A stretch of DNA of 64,000 nt from an uncultured Kiloniellaceae bacterium (GCA_947493695.1 CANLSF010000007.1:434001-498000), one strand, 5' to 3'. Counted from the stretch's first letter, positions 43,358 to 53,137 are shown. Notes: generated by a model not told the origin, from the sequence alone. Numbers and translations: made by a program.

Positions 43358-45004
43358 TTAAGCCACAGCCCCTAGCCGCCGGTCTTCACAAATCATCTCG
43401 GAGGCCTTTTCGGCAATCATGATAACCGGCGAGTTCGTATTGCCGCTAGTGATCGTCGGCATGATCGAAGCATCGACCACCCGTAATCCTTCCATCCCGT
43501 GCACGCGGAGCCGGTCATCGACAACTGCCATGGGATCATGCCCCATCTTGCAGGTCCCGACGGGATGAAAAATCGTCGTCGCGATGTCGCCTGCGGCAAC
43601 CGCCAGAGCCTCTTCATCGGCGATATGCGGACCGGGCTTGAACTCCTCCGGTTCATAGGGCGCGAGCGCGGGCTGCGCACAGATCTTCCGGGTCTGAAGA
43701 ATTGCCTGCGCGGCGACTTTGCGGTCCGCGGGCGCCGAGAGATAATTCGGACGGATGGCGGGTTGCACGCGCGCATCCGGCGATTTTATATGGATGGAAC
43801 CCCGGCTTTCGGGCCGCAGATTACAGACACTGGCGGTAAAGGCCGGAAAGGGATGAAGCGGATCACCGAATTTCTCAAGGCTGAGCGGCTGCACATGGTA
43901 CTCCAGGTTCGGAGTTTCCCGGCTGTCGTCGGACTTGACGAAGCCTCCCAACTGACTGGGCGCCATGGTCAAAGGACCGGTCTTGAACAACATGTACTCT
44001 AGCCCCATGCCGACCTTGCCAACGATGGAGTTGGCGCGTTCGTTCAGGGTCTTCACATTCTTGACCTTGAAGACCGTACGGACCTGCAGATGATCCTGAA
44101 GGTTCTCGCCGACTCCCGCCAGTTCATGCTTGGGTTCAATCCCGAACTGCTGCAGGACCTCCGCAGGGCCGATGCCGGAAAGCTGCAACAATTGCGGTGA
44201 ACCGACCGCGCCAGTCGCCAGAATAACCTCGCCTCGCGCTGATGCTTTACTCAAGACATCCTTTTGCCAGAATTCCACACCCGTCGCGCGCCGTCCTTTC
44301 AGGGTCACCCGTTTCGCCTGAGCATGTGTCAGAACCGTTAAATTCGGCCGCTGCATCGCCGGGCGAAGGAACGCTTTGGCCGTGTTCCAACGCACACCTT
44401 TGCGCTGATTGACCTGGAAGTAGCCACAGCCCTCATTGTTGCCACGGTTAAAATCCTTGGTCTTGGGAATCCCCGCCTGTTCCGCCGCCTCCTGAAAGGC
44501 ATCCAAAATCTCCCAGGAGAGGCGTTGCTCCTCCACCCGCCATTCGCCGCCGCTGCCGTGCAGGTCATCGGCGCCACCCGCCTGATCTTCGGAGCGCTTA
44601 AAAACCGGCAGAACGTCGTCCCAGCTCCAGCCGACATTTCCAAGCTGACGCCATTGATCGTAGTCGCGGGCCTGACCGCGCATGTAGATCATGCCGTTGA
44701 TCGAGGAACACCCTCCCAGGACCTTGCCACGCGGGTACGCCAAGGAACGACCGTTCAGACCCGGCTCCTCCTCGGTCTGAAAGCACCAGTCCGTGCGTGG
44801 GTTGCCCATGCAATAGAGGTAACCGACCGGGATATGAATCCAGAGATAATCATCCTTGCCGCCAGCTTCGAGCAGAAGAACCGAAACCTCCGGATCGGCG
44901 GAGAGACGGTTGGCCAGCACGCAGCCGGCACTGCCGGCGCCGACGATGATGTAATCGAATTCGCCGACATCCCTGATATCTCTCTTGGTGCCGCTTTGCT
45001 CCAC
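43358..45004 (-). CDS. GMC-family flavoprotein, choline/alcohol dehydrogenase-like
   Basis: The 548-residue oxidoreductase has the FAD motif YIIVGAGSAGCVLANRL, GMC signature 1 (RGKVLGGCSSINGMIYMRG region) and signature 2 (ATGAVGSPQLLQLSGIG). The C-terminus has the catalytic His region FHPVGTCKMG and TSGNTNSPVIMIAEKA. It resembles choline dehydrogenase BetA and PEG/alcohol dehydrogenases of proteobacteria. No betB or betI is adjacent, so choline is not favoured. The start is GTG 45004 with the strong site AGAGGGGG. Confidence 0.9.
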   Translation of the reverse strand: MEQSGTKRDIRDVGEFDYIIVGAGSAGCVLANRLSADPEVSVLLLEAGGKDDYLWIHIPVGYLYCMGNPRTDWCFQTEEEPGLNGRSLAYPRGKVLGGCSSINGMIYMRGQARDYDQWRQLGNVGWSWDDVLPVFKRSEDQAGGADDLHGSGGEWRVEEQRLSWEILDAFQEAAEQAGIPKTKDFNRGNNEGCGYFQVNQRKGVRWNTAKAFLRPAMQRPNLTVLTHAQAKRVTLKGRRATGVEFWQKDVLSKASARGEVILATGAVGSPQLLQLSGIGPAEVLQQFGIEPKHELAGVGENLQDHLQVRTVFKVKNVKTLNERANSIVGKVGMGLEYMLFKTGPLTMAPSQLGGFVKSDDSRETPNLEYHVQPLSLEKFGDPLHPFPAFTASVCNLRPESRGSIHIKSPDARVQPAIRPNYLSAPADRKVAAQAILQTRKICAQPALAPYEPEEFKPGPHIADEEALAVAAGDIATTIFHPVGTCKMGHDPMAVVDDRLRVHGMEGLRVVDASIMPTITSGNTNSPVIMIAEKASEMICEDRRLGAVA

Positions 45005-45270
45005 AGATCCCCCTCTCGAACAACGTGCCTGCGTTAACGCAGATCCACTTGTTTTATCTCAGATCAACTCAACGAAGGAAATGATACCAAGTGGCTCACG
45101 CCCCTAGCAAGTTAGCCTCAACTCGTCTTGCCGAAGTCTAAAACCATAACGAAATCAAGGCTTGGGTTAAGCCTATGGAGCCGGGCCAAATAGAGGAAAA
45201 AACAGTAGACGCTTTACAAATACGACTTTTGGATGTATTTTCTCAAGTATCTCTCGTCGGAGGGGAATGC

Positions 45271-45885
45271 ATGGCCATTGACTGGTTACTCGCCGAGACC
45301 TCATCAATGCTGCGTAAACCAGCAGACGATCTCGATTTGCGGAGCAAAATCTCACTGCGCGAATTGGCGGAACGGCTGAACTTCGACGTTCAGCGCGATC
45401 TTCTGGAATACTGGGATCAGATCCGCGGTGATGCGCACTTACCCTCCAGATCCGATTTTGATCCGCTGGCAATTCCCCATGCCCTGCCCTATGTCGGACT
45501 GATCGACATTATCGAGCCAGGGCCACAATTCCGTTATCGCCTGATCGGCACAAAAATGCCCGCATATGCTGGCCAGCGGCTGGAAGGTCAACTGGTCGAC
45601 GAGCATAAAACGCCTGCTTACGCGGCTTATCTGTCCTGTGTTTACGAGTTGCCCTATCGCTTTCACCAGCCCGTCTTCATCCGTGAGTGCGCAGAGTTCG
45701 GCGAAGGCCTGGAGGACTGCTACTCGAGACTGATCCTGCCGATGGCACACGACCGGAATATGCCTGACATGCTCCTGATCTCGATTATCTGTGAAACAAT
45801 GGATGCACCGGGACGCCAATGGCGTGAAACCACGCCGAGAAGCTGTCGAGCCCTCAGCATGGTTTCGGCAAAACCGCAGTCTTGA
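45271..45885 (+). CDS. PAS_5-type domain protein
   Basis: I chose ATG 45271, which has GGAGGGGA 5 nt upstream; the frame extends to 45175 without a site. The 204-residue protein has a short helical lead and then a PAS-like domain with the family pattern LLEYWDQIRGDAHLPSRSDFDP, followed by LPYVGLIDIIEPGPQFRYRLIGT. This PAS_5 family is frequent in alphaproteobacteria, without known ligands or output domains. It has no kinase or DNA-binding module, so it may act as a partner sensor. It converges with the TRAP operon. Confidence 0.8.
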   Translation: MAIDWLLAETSSMLRKPADDLDLRSKISLRELAERLNFDVQRDLLEYWDQIRGDAHLPSRSDFDPLAIPHALPYVGLIDIIEPGPQFRYRLIGTKMPAYAGQRLEGQLVDEHKTPAYAAYLSCVYELPYRFHQPVFIRECAEFGEGLEDCYSRLILPMAHDRNMPDMLLISIICETMDAPGRQWRETTPRSCRALSMVSAKPQS

Positions 45886-45909
45886 ACACTACGCCCAAAG
45901 GACGGACCG

Positions 45910-47226
45910 CTAACCGCCTCCCGGTCGCGAATTCATGTTCTCCGGCAGATAGGTCGCCAGTTCGGGAACAAAGATCAGTACGAAGACCATCACCACCATG
46001 ATGAAAAACATCGGGATCGCGGCTTTGGCGATGTAGTTCATCTCGTGCTTGGTCATGCCCTGCAAAACGAAAAGATTGAAACCTATCGGTGGCGTGATCT
46101 GCGCCATTTCCACGACGACCACGATGAAGATACCGAACCAGATGACATCAATCCCGGCCTGTCGGATCATTGGCTCCACCACCGCCATGGTGAGCACGAC
46201 CGACGAGATCCCATCAAGGAAACACCCCAGGACGATATAGAAAAGCAGCAACGCCATCAGCAGTTCGAACCGGCTGAACTCCATACCGGCGATCCACTCC
46301 GCCAGGGCTCGTGGCAGGCCGGTGAAGCCCATAGCCAGGGACAGGAATGCCGCGCCGGCCAAAATCAACGCAATCATCGCCGAGGTGCGGGTCGCCCCCA
46401 TCAGGCTCTCGGTGAAGGTCGACCAGTTCAGAGACTTCTGCCCTGCCGCCAATACCAGCGCACCGATAACGCCAAAGGCCGCCGCCTCGGTCGCCGTGGC
46501 AAAACCGAGATACATAGAACCGATCACGACCGCGATCAGGCAGATTACGGGGATCAGGAAGCGCGAGTTTGCGATCTTTTGAGAGAAAGTTGTCTTGGGT
46601 TCCGGGTCCGGATTGTACTTGGAGGAAACCTTTGAATAGATCGCCACGTAACTCATAAACATTCCGGCCAGCACCAGTCCCGGCAGCACACCGGCGATGA
46701 AGAGCTTGGAGATGGATTCATTGATGGTCACGCCATAAACGATCAGGGTCAGCGACGGCGGAATCATGAGACCGAGCGTTGCCGCACCAGCCAGCGTTCC
46801 GATGATCATATGTTCCGGATAGTTGCGCTTGCGCAGCTCCGGGATGGACATCTTTCCGACCGTTGTCAGGGTCGCAGCCGAAGACCCGGATACCGCGGCA
46901 AAAACGGTACAGCCAACAATGTTGGTATGGATCAATCCGCCGGGCAATCCTGCCATCCAGGGCGTCAGGCCTCTAAACATGTCCTGAGACAAACGCGTTC
47001 GAAAGAGAATCTCGCCCATCCAGATGAACAAGGGCAACGCGGTCAGAGTCCAGGAAGAGGATGCCGACCAGATCGTGGTGATCATGGCGTCGCCGACAGG
47101 ACGCGACGTGAAAAGCTCCATGCCGAAAAAGGCGACACCTAAAAGAGCGAGGCCAACCCAGACACCCGTACCCAGCAGGAGGAAGAGGACAAAAAGGAAA
47201 ATGGCGATCAGTTCGAGCTGTTCCAT
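45910..47226 (-). CDS. TRAP transporter large permease (DctM family), second locus
   Basis: The 438-residue protein has about 12 helices. Visible DctM features are LTALPLFIWMGEILFRTRL, GCTVFAAVSGSSAATLTTVGKM, LMIPPSLTLIVYG, and ITPPIGFNLFVLQGM near the C-terminus. It is the last gene of a six-gene minus-strand operon starting at 53137. GGGGGCGG precedes ATG 47226. The substrate is likely an amino acid derivative, judged from upstream enzymes, not from the permease itself. Confidence 0.93.
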   Translation of the reverse strand: MEQLELIAIFLFVLFLLLGTGVWVGLALLGVAFFGMELFTSRPVGDAMITTIWSASSSWTLTALPLFIWMGEILFRTRLSQDMFRGLTPWMAGLPGGLIHTNIVGCTVFAAVSGSSAATLTTVGKMSIPELRKRNYPEHMIIGTLAGAATLGLMIPPSLTLIVYGVTINESISKLFIAGVLPGLVLAGMFMSYVAIYSKVSSKYNPDPEPKTTFSQKIANSRFLIPVICLIAVVIGSMYLGFATATEAAAFGVIGALVLAAGQKSLNWSTFTESLMGATRTSAMIALILAGAAFLSLAMGFTGLPRALAEWIAGMEFSRFELLMALLLFYIVLGCFLDGISSVVLTMAVVEPMIRQAGIDVIWFGIFIVVVVEMAQITPPIGFNLFVLQGMTKHEMNYIAKAAIPMFFIMVVMVFVLIFVPELATYLPENMNSRPGGG

Positions 47227-47235
47227 GACCGCCCC

Positions 47236-47763
47236 CTATTCGTGGTCTTCGACGACTTCCGCATCAATGCGGTGGTCACCGAACAAAATCAGATTGATGA
47301 GGTGGTCAGTCAGCGCGATCGCGAAAAGAATGGACCCAACCACCATCGCGATCTGCGGAATCCAGATCGGCGTGGCATCCTGCCCCTGGCTGATATCATG
47401 CAGTTTCCAGGACCAGTACGCGCCCTTTCCGGCGTAGTAAGCGAGATACCATCCAAGCGCGGTTCCGATACCAAAGCACCAGACCTCAACCCAGCGCCGG
47501 AAACGCCCCGCGAATTGAAGCAAGATACTGACCCGGATATGGGCACCGCGATTCAGTGCGTGAGCAAATGCGAAAAAGGATGCGGCGGCCATACAGTAAC
47601 CGGCGTAATCTGCGGCCCCGGGAAAAACATTTCCCGTCCAGCGCGCGAGCATTTGCAGCACGACCAAAGATAAAATGGCGATCAGAAACAGGGCGGCAAC
47701 CACCCCCGATCCGAAATAGAGCCTGTCCAGCGTTCGGCGGACAACCGATCCGGTAGCCTGCAT
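47236..47763 (-). CDS. TRAP transporter small permease (DctQ family), second locus
   Basis: The 175-residue protein has four hydrophobic helices and the DctQ pattern: ARWTGNVFPGAADYAGYCMAA after helix 1 (in place of the usual EE motif it has GAADYAG), then LNRGAHIRVSILL. The Asp in this loop replaces the common acidic pair. It ends 9 bp before the DctM gene. GGGGGAAG precedes the ATG. Confidence 0.9.
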   Translation of the reverse strand: MQATGSVVRRTLDRLYFGSGVVAALFLIAILSLVVLQMLARWTGNVFPGAADYAGYCMAAASFFAFAHALNRGAHIRVSILLQFAGRFRRWVEVWCFGIGTALGWYLAYYAGKGAYWSWKLHDISQGQDATPIWIPQIAMVVGSILFAIALTDHLINLILFGDHRIDAEVVEDHE

Positions 47764-47861
47764 CGGCTTCCCCCTGCTTTTTTCCCAGAAGTATCGCGTT
47801 CCACCTGCATGTCTTCCGCATGCCGGGACGCTCCTTGGTATTAATCAGACATAGATAAAGA

Positions 47862-47891
47862 AATTGGAGAGGCCGCGAAGCCTCTCCAATT
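47862..47891 (-). terminator. hairpin after the second TRAP binding-protein gene
   Basis: A perfect 12-bp stem (47862-47873 with 47880-47891, AATTGGAGAGGC/GCCTCTCCAATT) and 6-base loop start 8 nt after the binding-protein stop. On the minus strand it is followed by TCTTTATC, a weak U-tract. As in the sugar ABC operon it lies before the permease genes, so partial termination and mRNA stabilisation are likely. Confidence 0.75.
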
Positions 47892-47899
47892 CAGGTTAT

Positions 47900-48883
47900 C
47901 TATTTAGCCTTAAAGGCGTCGACAATCGACTTGCCTTGCGCGCCGGCTTTCTCGAGCCACTCATTGGTCATGGTCTCACCGAAGCCCTGCAGTTCGCCCT
48001 TCAACGCGTCACCGGCTGGAGCGACAGACATGCCGCCGTCCCGCAGGCCTTTCAAAGTGAAGTCCGTGTACTGGATCGAACGCCAGAGTCCGGCATAAGC
48101 TGCAATGTCGGCACACGCCGTAACGACGTTTTTGGTCGCATCGTCCAAACCGGCCCAGGAATCCTTGTTCACAAAGACGTGGTTCCGCGGCAGCCAGGCA
48201 TCAACCTCGTAGAAATGCGTCAGATGCTCCCAGACTTTCCGGTCATAACCGGTCGCGCCGGAAGAGATCATCGATTCAGCAACACCAGTCGCAAAGGCTT
48301 GCGAAATTTCAGCGGCTTCGACCTGTACCGGCAGCATCCCGGCCAGTTCAGCAAGGCGTGCGGTAGCAGTGTTGTAGGACCGGAATTTCACGCCCTTCAT
48401 GTCTGCAACAGCGTTTACTTCCTTTTTGAAGTAGAGACCCTGTGGCGGCCAGGGAACAGCGTAGAGCAGTTTCAGATTCTGTTCGTCGAGGATTTTCTCG
48501 AGCTCAGGCCGCGCGGCTTCCCAGAGCTTTTCGGAAGCTTCGAAGGAAGTCGCCAGGAAAGGAATCGAATCGACACCGAACACTGGGTTTTCGTTCTGGT
48601 GGGCCGACAGAATACGTTCGCCGATTGGCGCCTGTCCGGTCTGAACGGCACGCTTGATGTCGTTGCCCTTAAACAGCGAACCCGACGGGTGTGTCACGAT
48701 CTCCAGCGCACCGCCCGTTCCGGTGGTCACGCATTTGCCGAACTCAGCACCGGTGACCGAATGGAAGTTGGTCGCCGAGTAAGCCATCGGCATGTCCCAG
48801 GTTTCCGCGACGGCGTTGGCCGTAACGGAAGCGGCCAGGCCGATCCCCGCAACCGACGCCATAAGTGATTTCATAAGTCTCAT
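47900..48883 (-). CDS. TRAP transporter solute-binding protein (DctP family), second locus
   Basis: The 327-residue receptor has a Sec signal peptide (LMASVAGIGLAASVTANAVAE, cleaved near AVA-E at about 25). Mature features are WDMPMAYSATNFHS, GSLFKGNDIKRAVQTGQ and MKGVKFRSYNTATA, where the Arg is the usual carboxylate clamp. A Cys pair (KCVTTG, TACADIAAY) may form a disulfide. The Sec signal contrasts with the Tat signal of the first TRAP receptor. GGGAG lies 9 nt before ATG 48883; a second ATG at 48874 is possible. Confidence 0.92.
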   Translation of the reverse strand: MRLMKSLMASVAGIGLAASVTANAVAETWDMPMAYSATNFHSVTGAEFGKCVTTGTGGALEIVTHPSGSLFKGNDIKRAVQTGQAPIGERILSAHQNENPVFGVDSIPFLATSFEASEKLWEAARPELEKILDEQNLKLLYAVPWPPQGLYFKKEVNAVADMKGVKFRSYNTATARLAELAGMLPVQVEAAEISQAFATGVAESMISSGATGYDRKVWEHLTHFYEVDAWLPRNHVFVNKDSWAGLDDATKNVVTACADIAAYAGLWRSIQYTDFTLKGLRDGGMSVAPAGDALKGELQGFGETMTNEWLEKAGAQGKSIVDAFKAK

Positions 48884-48927
48884 TTACTTTTTCTCCCTGT
48901 TATTGGCGGCTTTCATAAAAGCCGCGG

Positions 48928-50199
48928 TCACGCAAATCTGGCCGGCGCGTAGGCCGACAGATCACTGTTCGGGCGATCGCCGGAAATCAATCCGGCTAGA
49001 ATTCGCCCGGTTTTCGGTCCCCCGGTCAGGCCGATATGGTGATGACCGAATCCCATAAAGACCGACTTGAGACCCGGAGCCTCGCCTATGACCGGAATGG
49101 AGTCCGAGACTGCGGGTCGATGCCCCATCCACTCCCGGGTGTCCTTCCAGGTCAAGTTTGGTATCGCCTTGGAAATGTTCTCAAACAACAGTTCAATAGG
49201 TCGAGTGCTGGCCGGCGCATCCAGGCCGCCGAATTCCACCAGACCCGCGACCCGCAGGCGGCCGTCCATCGGCGTGACCACATACTTTCCCGATGCGATC
49301 ATCACCGGCGAACGCGGCATAACGCTCGGCTCAATTAGTTCGACGTGATAGCCCCGCTCGCTTTCCAGCGGAACGCTCATACCGAGCTTCTTCGCCAAAG
49401 GTCCTGACCAGACACCGGCGGTGACCACAGCTGAATCGCAATCAATCACCCCTTGGTCCGTGACGATGCCGGTCACAGCGCCGTTCTCCTGCCGGAAGTC
49501 GGAAACATCTGCCTTTATGCAGCGCCCGCCATTATCTGTTACGCAATCCGCAAGGTCCTTAACATATCGGCCTGGGTCGGCGATGCGGCCATGCCCGGGC
49601 AAACAGGCTGCAAACTTCAGGTCCTCCGAGAAAACCGGGTCGTACGCCTTGAGGGCGTCACCCTCCAGTTCCTGCCAGGAGAAGCCGTTGGCCTTCCGCA
49701 AGCCCCACCCGAAGCTGTCTGCTTCGTAGTTGCTGCGATCGCCGTAAAGAAAGAGATAGTCCGAGGGAACCAGCCATTTTTCAGCAGCCGTCCCCTTTGC
49801 CAGCGCCTGATGCTGCTCGAGACTGTCGCCGATAATTTCTGTCAGTGCAGACGCGATCCGCGTCGTCTCCGACACCGAGCAGTGCGAGAGATAGGGTCGC
49901 AGAAAAGGCAGCAGTTTCGGCAGATAAGACCAACGCAAGAACAGCGGCGAGTTCCTATCCAGCAACATGGACGGCACCTTGCGCAGCAGGCCGGGAACCG
50001 TGACCGGCACAACCGAACAGGACGCCAGGATTCCACCATTGCCGTAGGAGGTTCCCTCACCCGGACCAAGCCGGTCGATCAGGGTTACATCGCAGCCACT
50101 GCGCTGCAGCCAGACTGCTGTTGAAACGCCGACAATTCCAGCCCCGATAACGGCCACCTTCCTGGTGGCGGCGCCATTATGTGTCGGAGCCTTATTCAT
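48928..50199 (-). CDS. DadA-like FAD-dependent D-amino acid dehydrogenase
   Basis: The 423-residue DAO-fold flavoprotein has the N-terminal Rossmann motif VAVIGAGIVGVSTAVWLQRSG, TSYGNGGILASCSVVPV, and the C-terminal FMGFGHHHIGLTGGPKTGR. It is close to the small subunit of D-amino acid dehydrogenase and to hydroxyproline/imino acid oxidases, which deaminate or oxidise D-configured substrates and pass electrons to the respiratory chain. Its position next to an enolase-superfamily enzyme that may epimerise an amino acid supports a D-amino or imino acid substrate. The stop is 44 bp before the TRAP receptor gene. Confidence 0.87.
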   Translation of the reverse strand: MNKAPTHNGAATRKVAVIGAGIVGVSTAVWLQRSGCDVTLIDRLGPGEGTSYGNGGILASCSVVPVTVPGLLRKVPSMLLDRNSPLFLRWSYLPKLLPFLRPYLSHCSVSETTRIASALTEIIGDSLEQHQALAKGTAAEKWLVPSDYLFLYGDRSNYEADSFGWGLRKANGFSWQELEGDALKAYDPVFSEDLKFAACLPGHGRIADPGRYVKDLADCVTDNGGRCIKADVSDFRQENGAVTGIVTDQGVIDCDSAVVTAGVWSGPLAKKLGMSVPLESERGYHVELIEPSVMPRSPVMIASGKYVVTPMDGRLRVAGLVEFGGLDAPASTRPIELLFENISKAIPNLTWKDTREWMGHRPAVSDSIPVIGEAPGLKSVFMGFGHHHIGLTGGPKTGRILAGLISGDRPNSDLSAYAPARFA

Positions 50200-50290
50200 C
50201 CTGCGTTACATCCTTATACTTCTTCGCCATAGGCAATATGGCCTCGCACCAACCACCGAGCTTGAACGCGGCACCCGGCCAGCGCAAGCC

Positions 50291-51433
50291 CTACTGTCTT
50301 GTATCCACGGCATAGTGAGCAAGTTTTTCGAGATCCACATCAATTCCGAGGCCCGGCCCATCGGGCACTGCAACCCTACCGTTATCACTCGGGAAGGGCT
50401 CGCGCAGAAGATCTTCCTTCAGGTACCAACGAGCCTGATAAAACTCGCAACCAAGCGAAATGTTTGGTGTCGCCGCAATCATGTGCGCCCCCGCGAGATG
50501 CGCGAGTCCGCTTTCGAACATATCGCCACCGTAAGCGGGCATTCCGGCAGATTCGGCGATGGCAGCCACCTCCATACCTCTCCGGAGTCCGCCTGTTTTC
50601 ATGATTTTCACCGATATGGCGTCGCAAAGTCGGCCCTTAACGGCCTTGTGCGCATCTCCCGGCGAGAAGACAGTTTCATCGGCCAGAATCGGAGTCTCGA
50701 GCTCGGCGGTGAACTTGGCCATAGCCTCATGATTCCAACCCGGCACCGGTTGCTCAATAAAGGTTACCTTGAAGGGCTCAATATCCCTGAGTTTACGCAA
50801 TGCGCCGAAGGGCGGCAGACCCTGATTGTAATCGACCCGGATGTTCAGTTCCGGAAAGGTCGAGCGCAGACGTTCCAGCCGCTCAATATCAAATGCATGG
50901 CCTTGCACGCCAGTTTTGAGTTTTATGATGCGCAAACCGGATTCCCAGGCCTCGCTCAACAGATCCATATCCGCATCAAAGTCCGGATTGGCCAGCGATA
51001 TGGAGAGCGGAATCTCTTTCCGATAACGCCCCCCCAGAAGCGCCCAGACAGGCAATCCCATCGTCCGTCCGCGACAATCAAGCAAGGCGGTTTCCAGTGC
51101 CGCCTTTGCTTCCGTATGCCCAGCGATCGCCCGGTTCGCATCTGCCATAATCAACGGAACATCGGCCGGGTCGGCGCCCAGCACTACCGGCCTGATATAG
51201 CGATCCAGTGCAGCGGCAGTGGCCTCCGCTGTACCGGTAAAGACCGCCCAGGGCGAAGCTTCTCCAAACCCACTGCACCCGCTGGCCGTATCCAAACGCA
51301 CGATCACGACATCGACCTTATCGGCCACCAGACCGCTGCCATGGTCGCGCGGCGAACGAACCGGCAACGCCGCGTGCCAGATCGTCATGCGTTCGATGGT
51401 GTCTTTCTGATGCGCCAAAATCGAATCCCCCAT
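50291..51433 (-). CDS. enolase-superfamily enzyme, muconate-lactonizing-enzyme subgroup
   Basis: The 380-residue protein has the MLE-subgroup catalytic set: K171 and K173 in IIKLKTG, metal ligands D201, E227 and D252 (RVDYNQG, FIEQP, ADET), and K276 on the opposite face in SVKIMKTGG. The GGDMFESGLA stretch completes the barrel. Such enzymes do cycloisomerisation, o-succinylbenzoate synthesis, or epimerisation of amino acid derivatives and betaines. Two Lys on opposite faces permit 1,1-proton transfer (racemase). ATG 51433 is 6 bp after the ThDP gene; an internal ATG at 51388 is an alternative start. Confidence 0.87.
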   Translation of the reverse strand: MGDSILAHQKDTIERMTIWHAALPVRSPRDHGSGLVADKVDVVIVRLDTASGCSGFGEASPWAVFTGTAEATAAALDRYIRPVVLGADPADVPLIMADANRAIAGHTEAKAALETALLDCRGRTMGLPVWALLGGRYRKEIPLSISLANPDFDADMDLLSEAWESGLRIIKLKTGVQGHAFDIERLERLRSTFPELNIRVDYNQGLPPFGALRKLRDIEPFKVTFIEQPVPGWNHEAMAKFTAELETPILADETVFSPGDAHKAVKGRLCDAISVKIMKTGGLRRGMEVAAIAESAGMPAYGGDMFESGLAHLAGAHMIAATPNISLGCEFYQARWYLKEDLLREPFPSDNGRVAVPDGPGLGIDVDLEKLAHYAVDTRQ

Positions 51434-51439
51434 TCGTGT

Positions 51440-53137
51440 TTACGCCACCCACTCACTGACAGGTGCATTCGCATCTTGTAGCGGTTGGGAGATCACATCC
51501 ACAAGAGTTGGTCCGTCGGCTTCCAATGCGGCCTGCATTGCCCCCTGCAGATCCGCCGGATCTTCAACCCGCCAGGTTTTCAGACCATAAGCCGCCGCAA
51601 TCCCCGCATGATCGCTGCGTGAAAAATCGACGGAGTAATAGCGTTCACCGAACCCGCTCTTCTGTCCCGCTTTGATCCAGCCAAAGACCGAGTTCGAGAA
51701 CACCACATAGGTGATCGGCAGCTTTTTGCGCATTGCGGTTTCGTACTCACCGACTGTGAATCCAAAACTGCCGTCTCCCATAATCGACACGCACTTTGCC
51801 CCGGGCCGCCCGTAGTAAGCCCCGAGCACCGCAGCTGCAGAGTAGCCGAGCGCACCGTGAGCACGGTTGGTGATGAACTGCCGTCCGGCTTTACCATTCT
51901 GATAAAAAGCCGAGAAAAACGGACAAGGTGTCCCCGGATCGGCTACGACAACCGCATCGTCATCCAGCAAATTGCCGAGTGTTGACACCACCCGCTCCGG
52001 CCGGATCGGCGAATCGTTGCTCGCGGCCCGTTCCTCAAAATCAGCGAACTTGATTTTCTTGGCTTTGGCGATCCGTGCCGCACCATCGAAATCGCGTTTC
52101 TCACCTGACTGCGCCAGCACCTGATTGGCCATGCGAAGGGCTAGCTGCGCGTCGCCATTCAACGCGACTTCGGTTTCGTAGTTGGCCGAAATGACCATTG
52201 GATCGACATCGATGTGCAGAATCCGCTGGCCTGGCTTCGGGCAGCGCCAGCGTTCCGTTGTCACCGAACCCGCGCGACAACCGATGAAGAGGATCAGATC
52301 GGCCTCCTCAATGACCTCACGGGTTTCAGCCACGCCACCATTACTGCCCACAACACCCAGGCAAAGCGGATGGCTGTCGGCGAGACTGCCCTGCCCGCTG
52401 ATGGTGGTCGCCACGATCATGTTCAGCGCTTCAGCAAAAGACTGCAGCTCGCTTTCCGCCCCGGAAATCACAATGCCACCGCCGCAGATCACCATCGGGT
52501 TCTTTGCCGACAAAAGCGCCTCGACCATCCGCTCTACGGCCTGTGTCGCTGGGCCCGAGCGCCACGCCGGATAGCGACCCAGCTCCGATTGCGCCCAGAT
52601 CTCGCTCTCGGACACCGCGGCCTTCTGTACGTCGAAGGGCAAGCCGATATGCGCCGACCCCGGTCGTCCCGTCGTCATGGCGCGAAAGGCGGAACGCACC
52701 ATGGCAGGCAGGCGCTCGGCCTGATCGATGACCGTGTTCCATTTGGTCAAAGGACGAAAGAGGCTGTTCTGGTCCAGCTCGGTCAGAGGATACCGCCCCC
52801 GCGCCGAGACAGATACGTCGGTGGTAATCCCCAATATCGGCACAGAGGATTCGTTGGCTTCCACCAGGCCGGGCAGAATGTAGGTTGCTCCACCGCCGCT
52901 CGGTCCCTCGCAAACACCGACCTTGCCCGAAACCCGGGCGTAAGCGTCGGCCATATAAGCCGCATGTCGCTCGTCGCGCGTCAGAATGTGCTCGATATCG
53001 TGGTCGAGTCGATAGAGCGCATCGTAAAGCGGCAGCGTTGTATCGCCGCAGAGTCCGAAAATATGTTTCACGTCATGAGCCTGCAGCATCCGCACCATCG
53101 CTTCGGCGCCGGTCAGCTCATTTCCACCTGCGGTCAT
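51440..53137 (-). CDS. ThDP-dependent enzyme, acetolactate synthase/2-oxoacid decarboxylase superfamily
   Basis: The 565-residue enzyme has three domains. The N-terminal PYR domain has the catalytic Glu in RDERHAAYMADAYAR (E56). The centre is a Rossmann-like domain, and the PP domain has the ThDP motif GDGSFGFTVGEYETAM ending near FSNS, where the usual Asn-Asn appears as Ser-Asn. I use ATG 53137, with AAGGTG 6 nt upstream; a GTG at 53146 lacks a site. It is not a housekeeping IlvB, since no ilvN follows. It may decarboxylate or ligate the 2-oxo acid made by the DadA-like enzyme. Confidence 0.87.
   Translation of the reverse strand: MTAGGNELTGAEAMVRMLQAHDVKHIFGLCGDTTLPLYDALYRLDHDIEHILTRDERHAAYMADAYARVSGKVGVCEGPSGGGATYILPGLVEANESSVPILGITTDVSVSARGRYPLTELDQNSLFRPLTKWNTVIDQAERLPAMVRSAFRAMTTGRPGSAHIGLPFDVQKAAVSESEIWAQSELGRYPAWRSGPATQAVERMVEALLSAKNPMVICGGGIVISGAESELQSFAEALNMIVATTISGQGSLADSHPLCLGVVGSNGGVAETREVIEEADLILFIGCRAGSVTTERWRCPKPGQRILHIDVDPMVISANYETEVALNGDAQLALRMANQVLAQSGEKRDFDGAARIAKAKKIKFADFEERAASNDSPIRPERVVSTLGNLLDDDAVVVADPGTPCPFFSAFYQNGKAGRQFITNRAHGALGYSAAAVLGAYYGRPGAKCVSIMGDGSFGFTVGEYETAMRKKLPITYVVFSNSVFGWIKAGQKSGFGERYYSVDFSRSDHAGIAAAYGLKTWRVEDPADLQGAMQAALEADGPTLVDVISQPLQDANAPVSEWVA

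Noticed and set aside
47864-48868. 334-codon plus-strand frame
   Set aside because: Antisense to the clear DctP receptor gene.
50165-51481. 438-codon plus-strand frame
   Set aside because: Antisense to the enolase-superfamily gene, whose catalytic residues are intact; no ribosome-binding site or domain.
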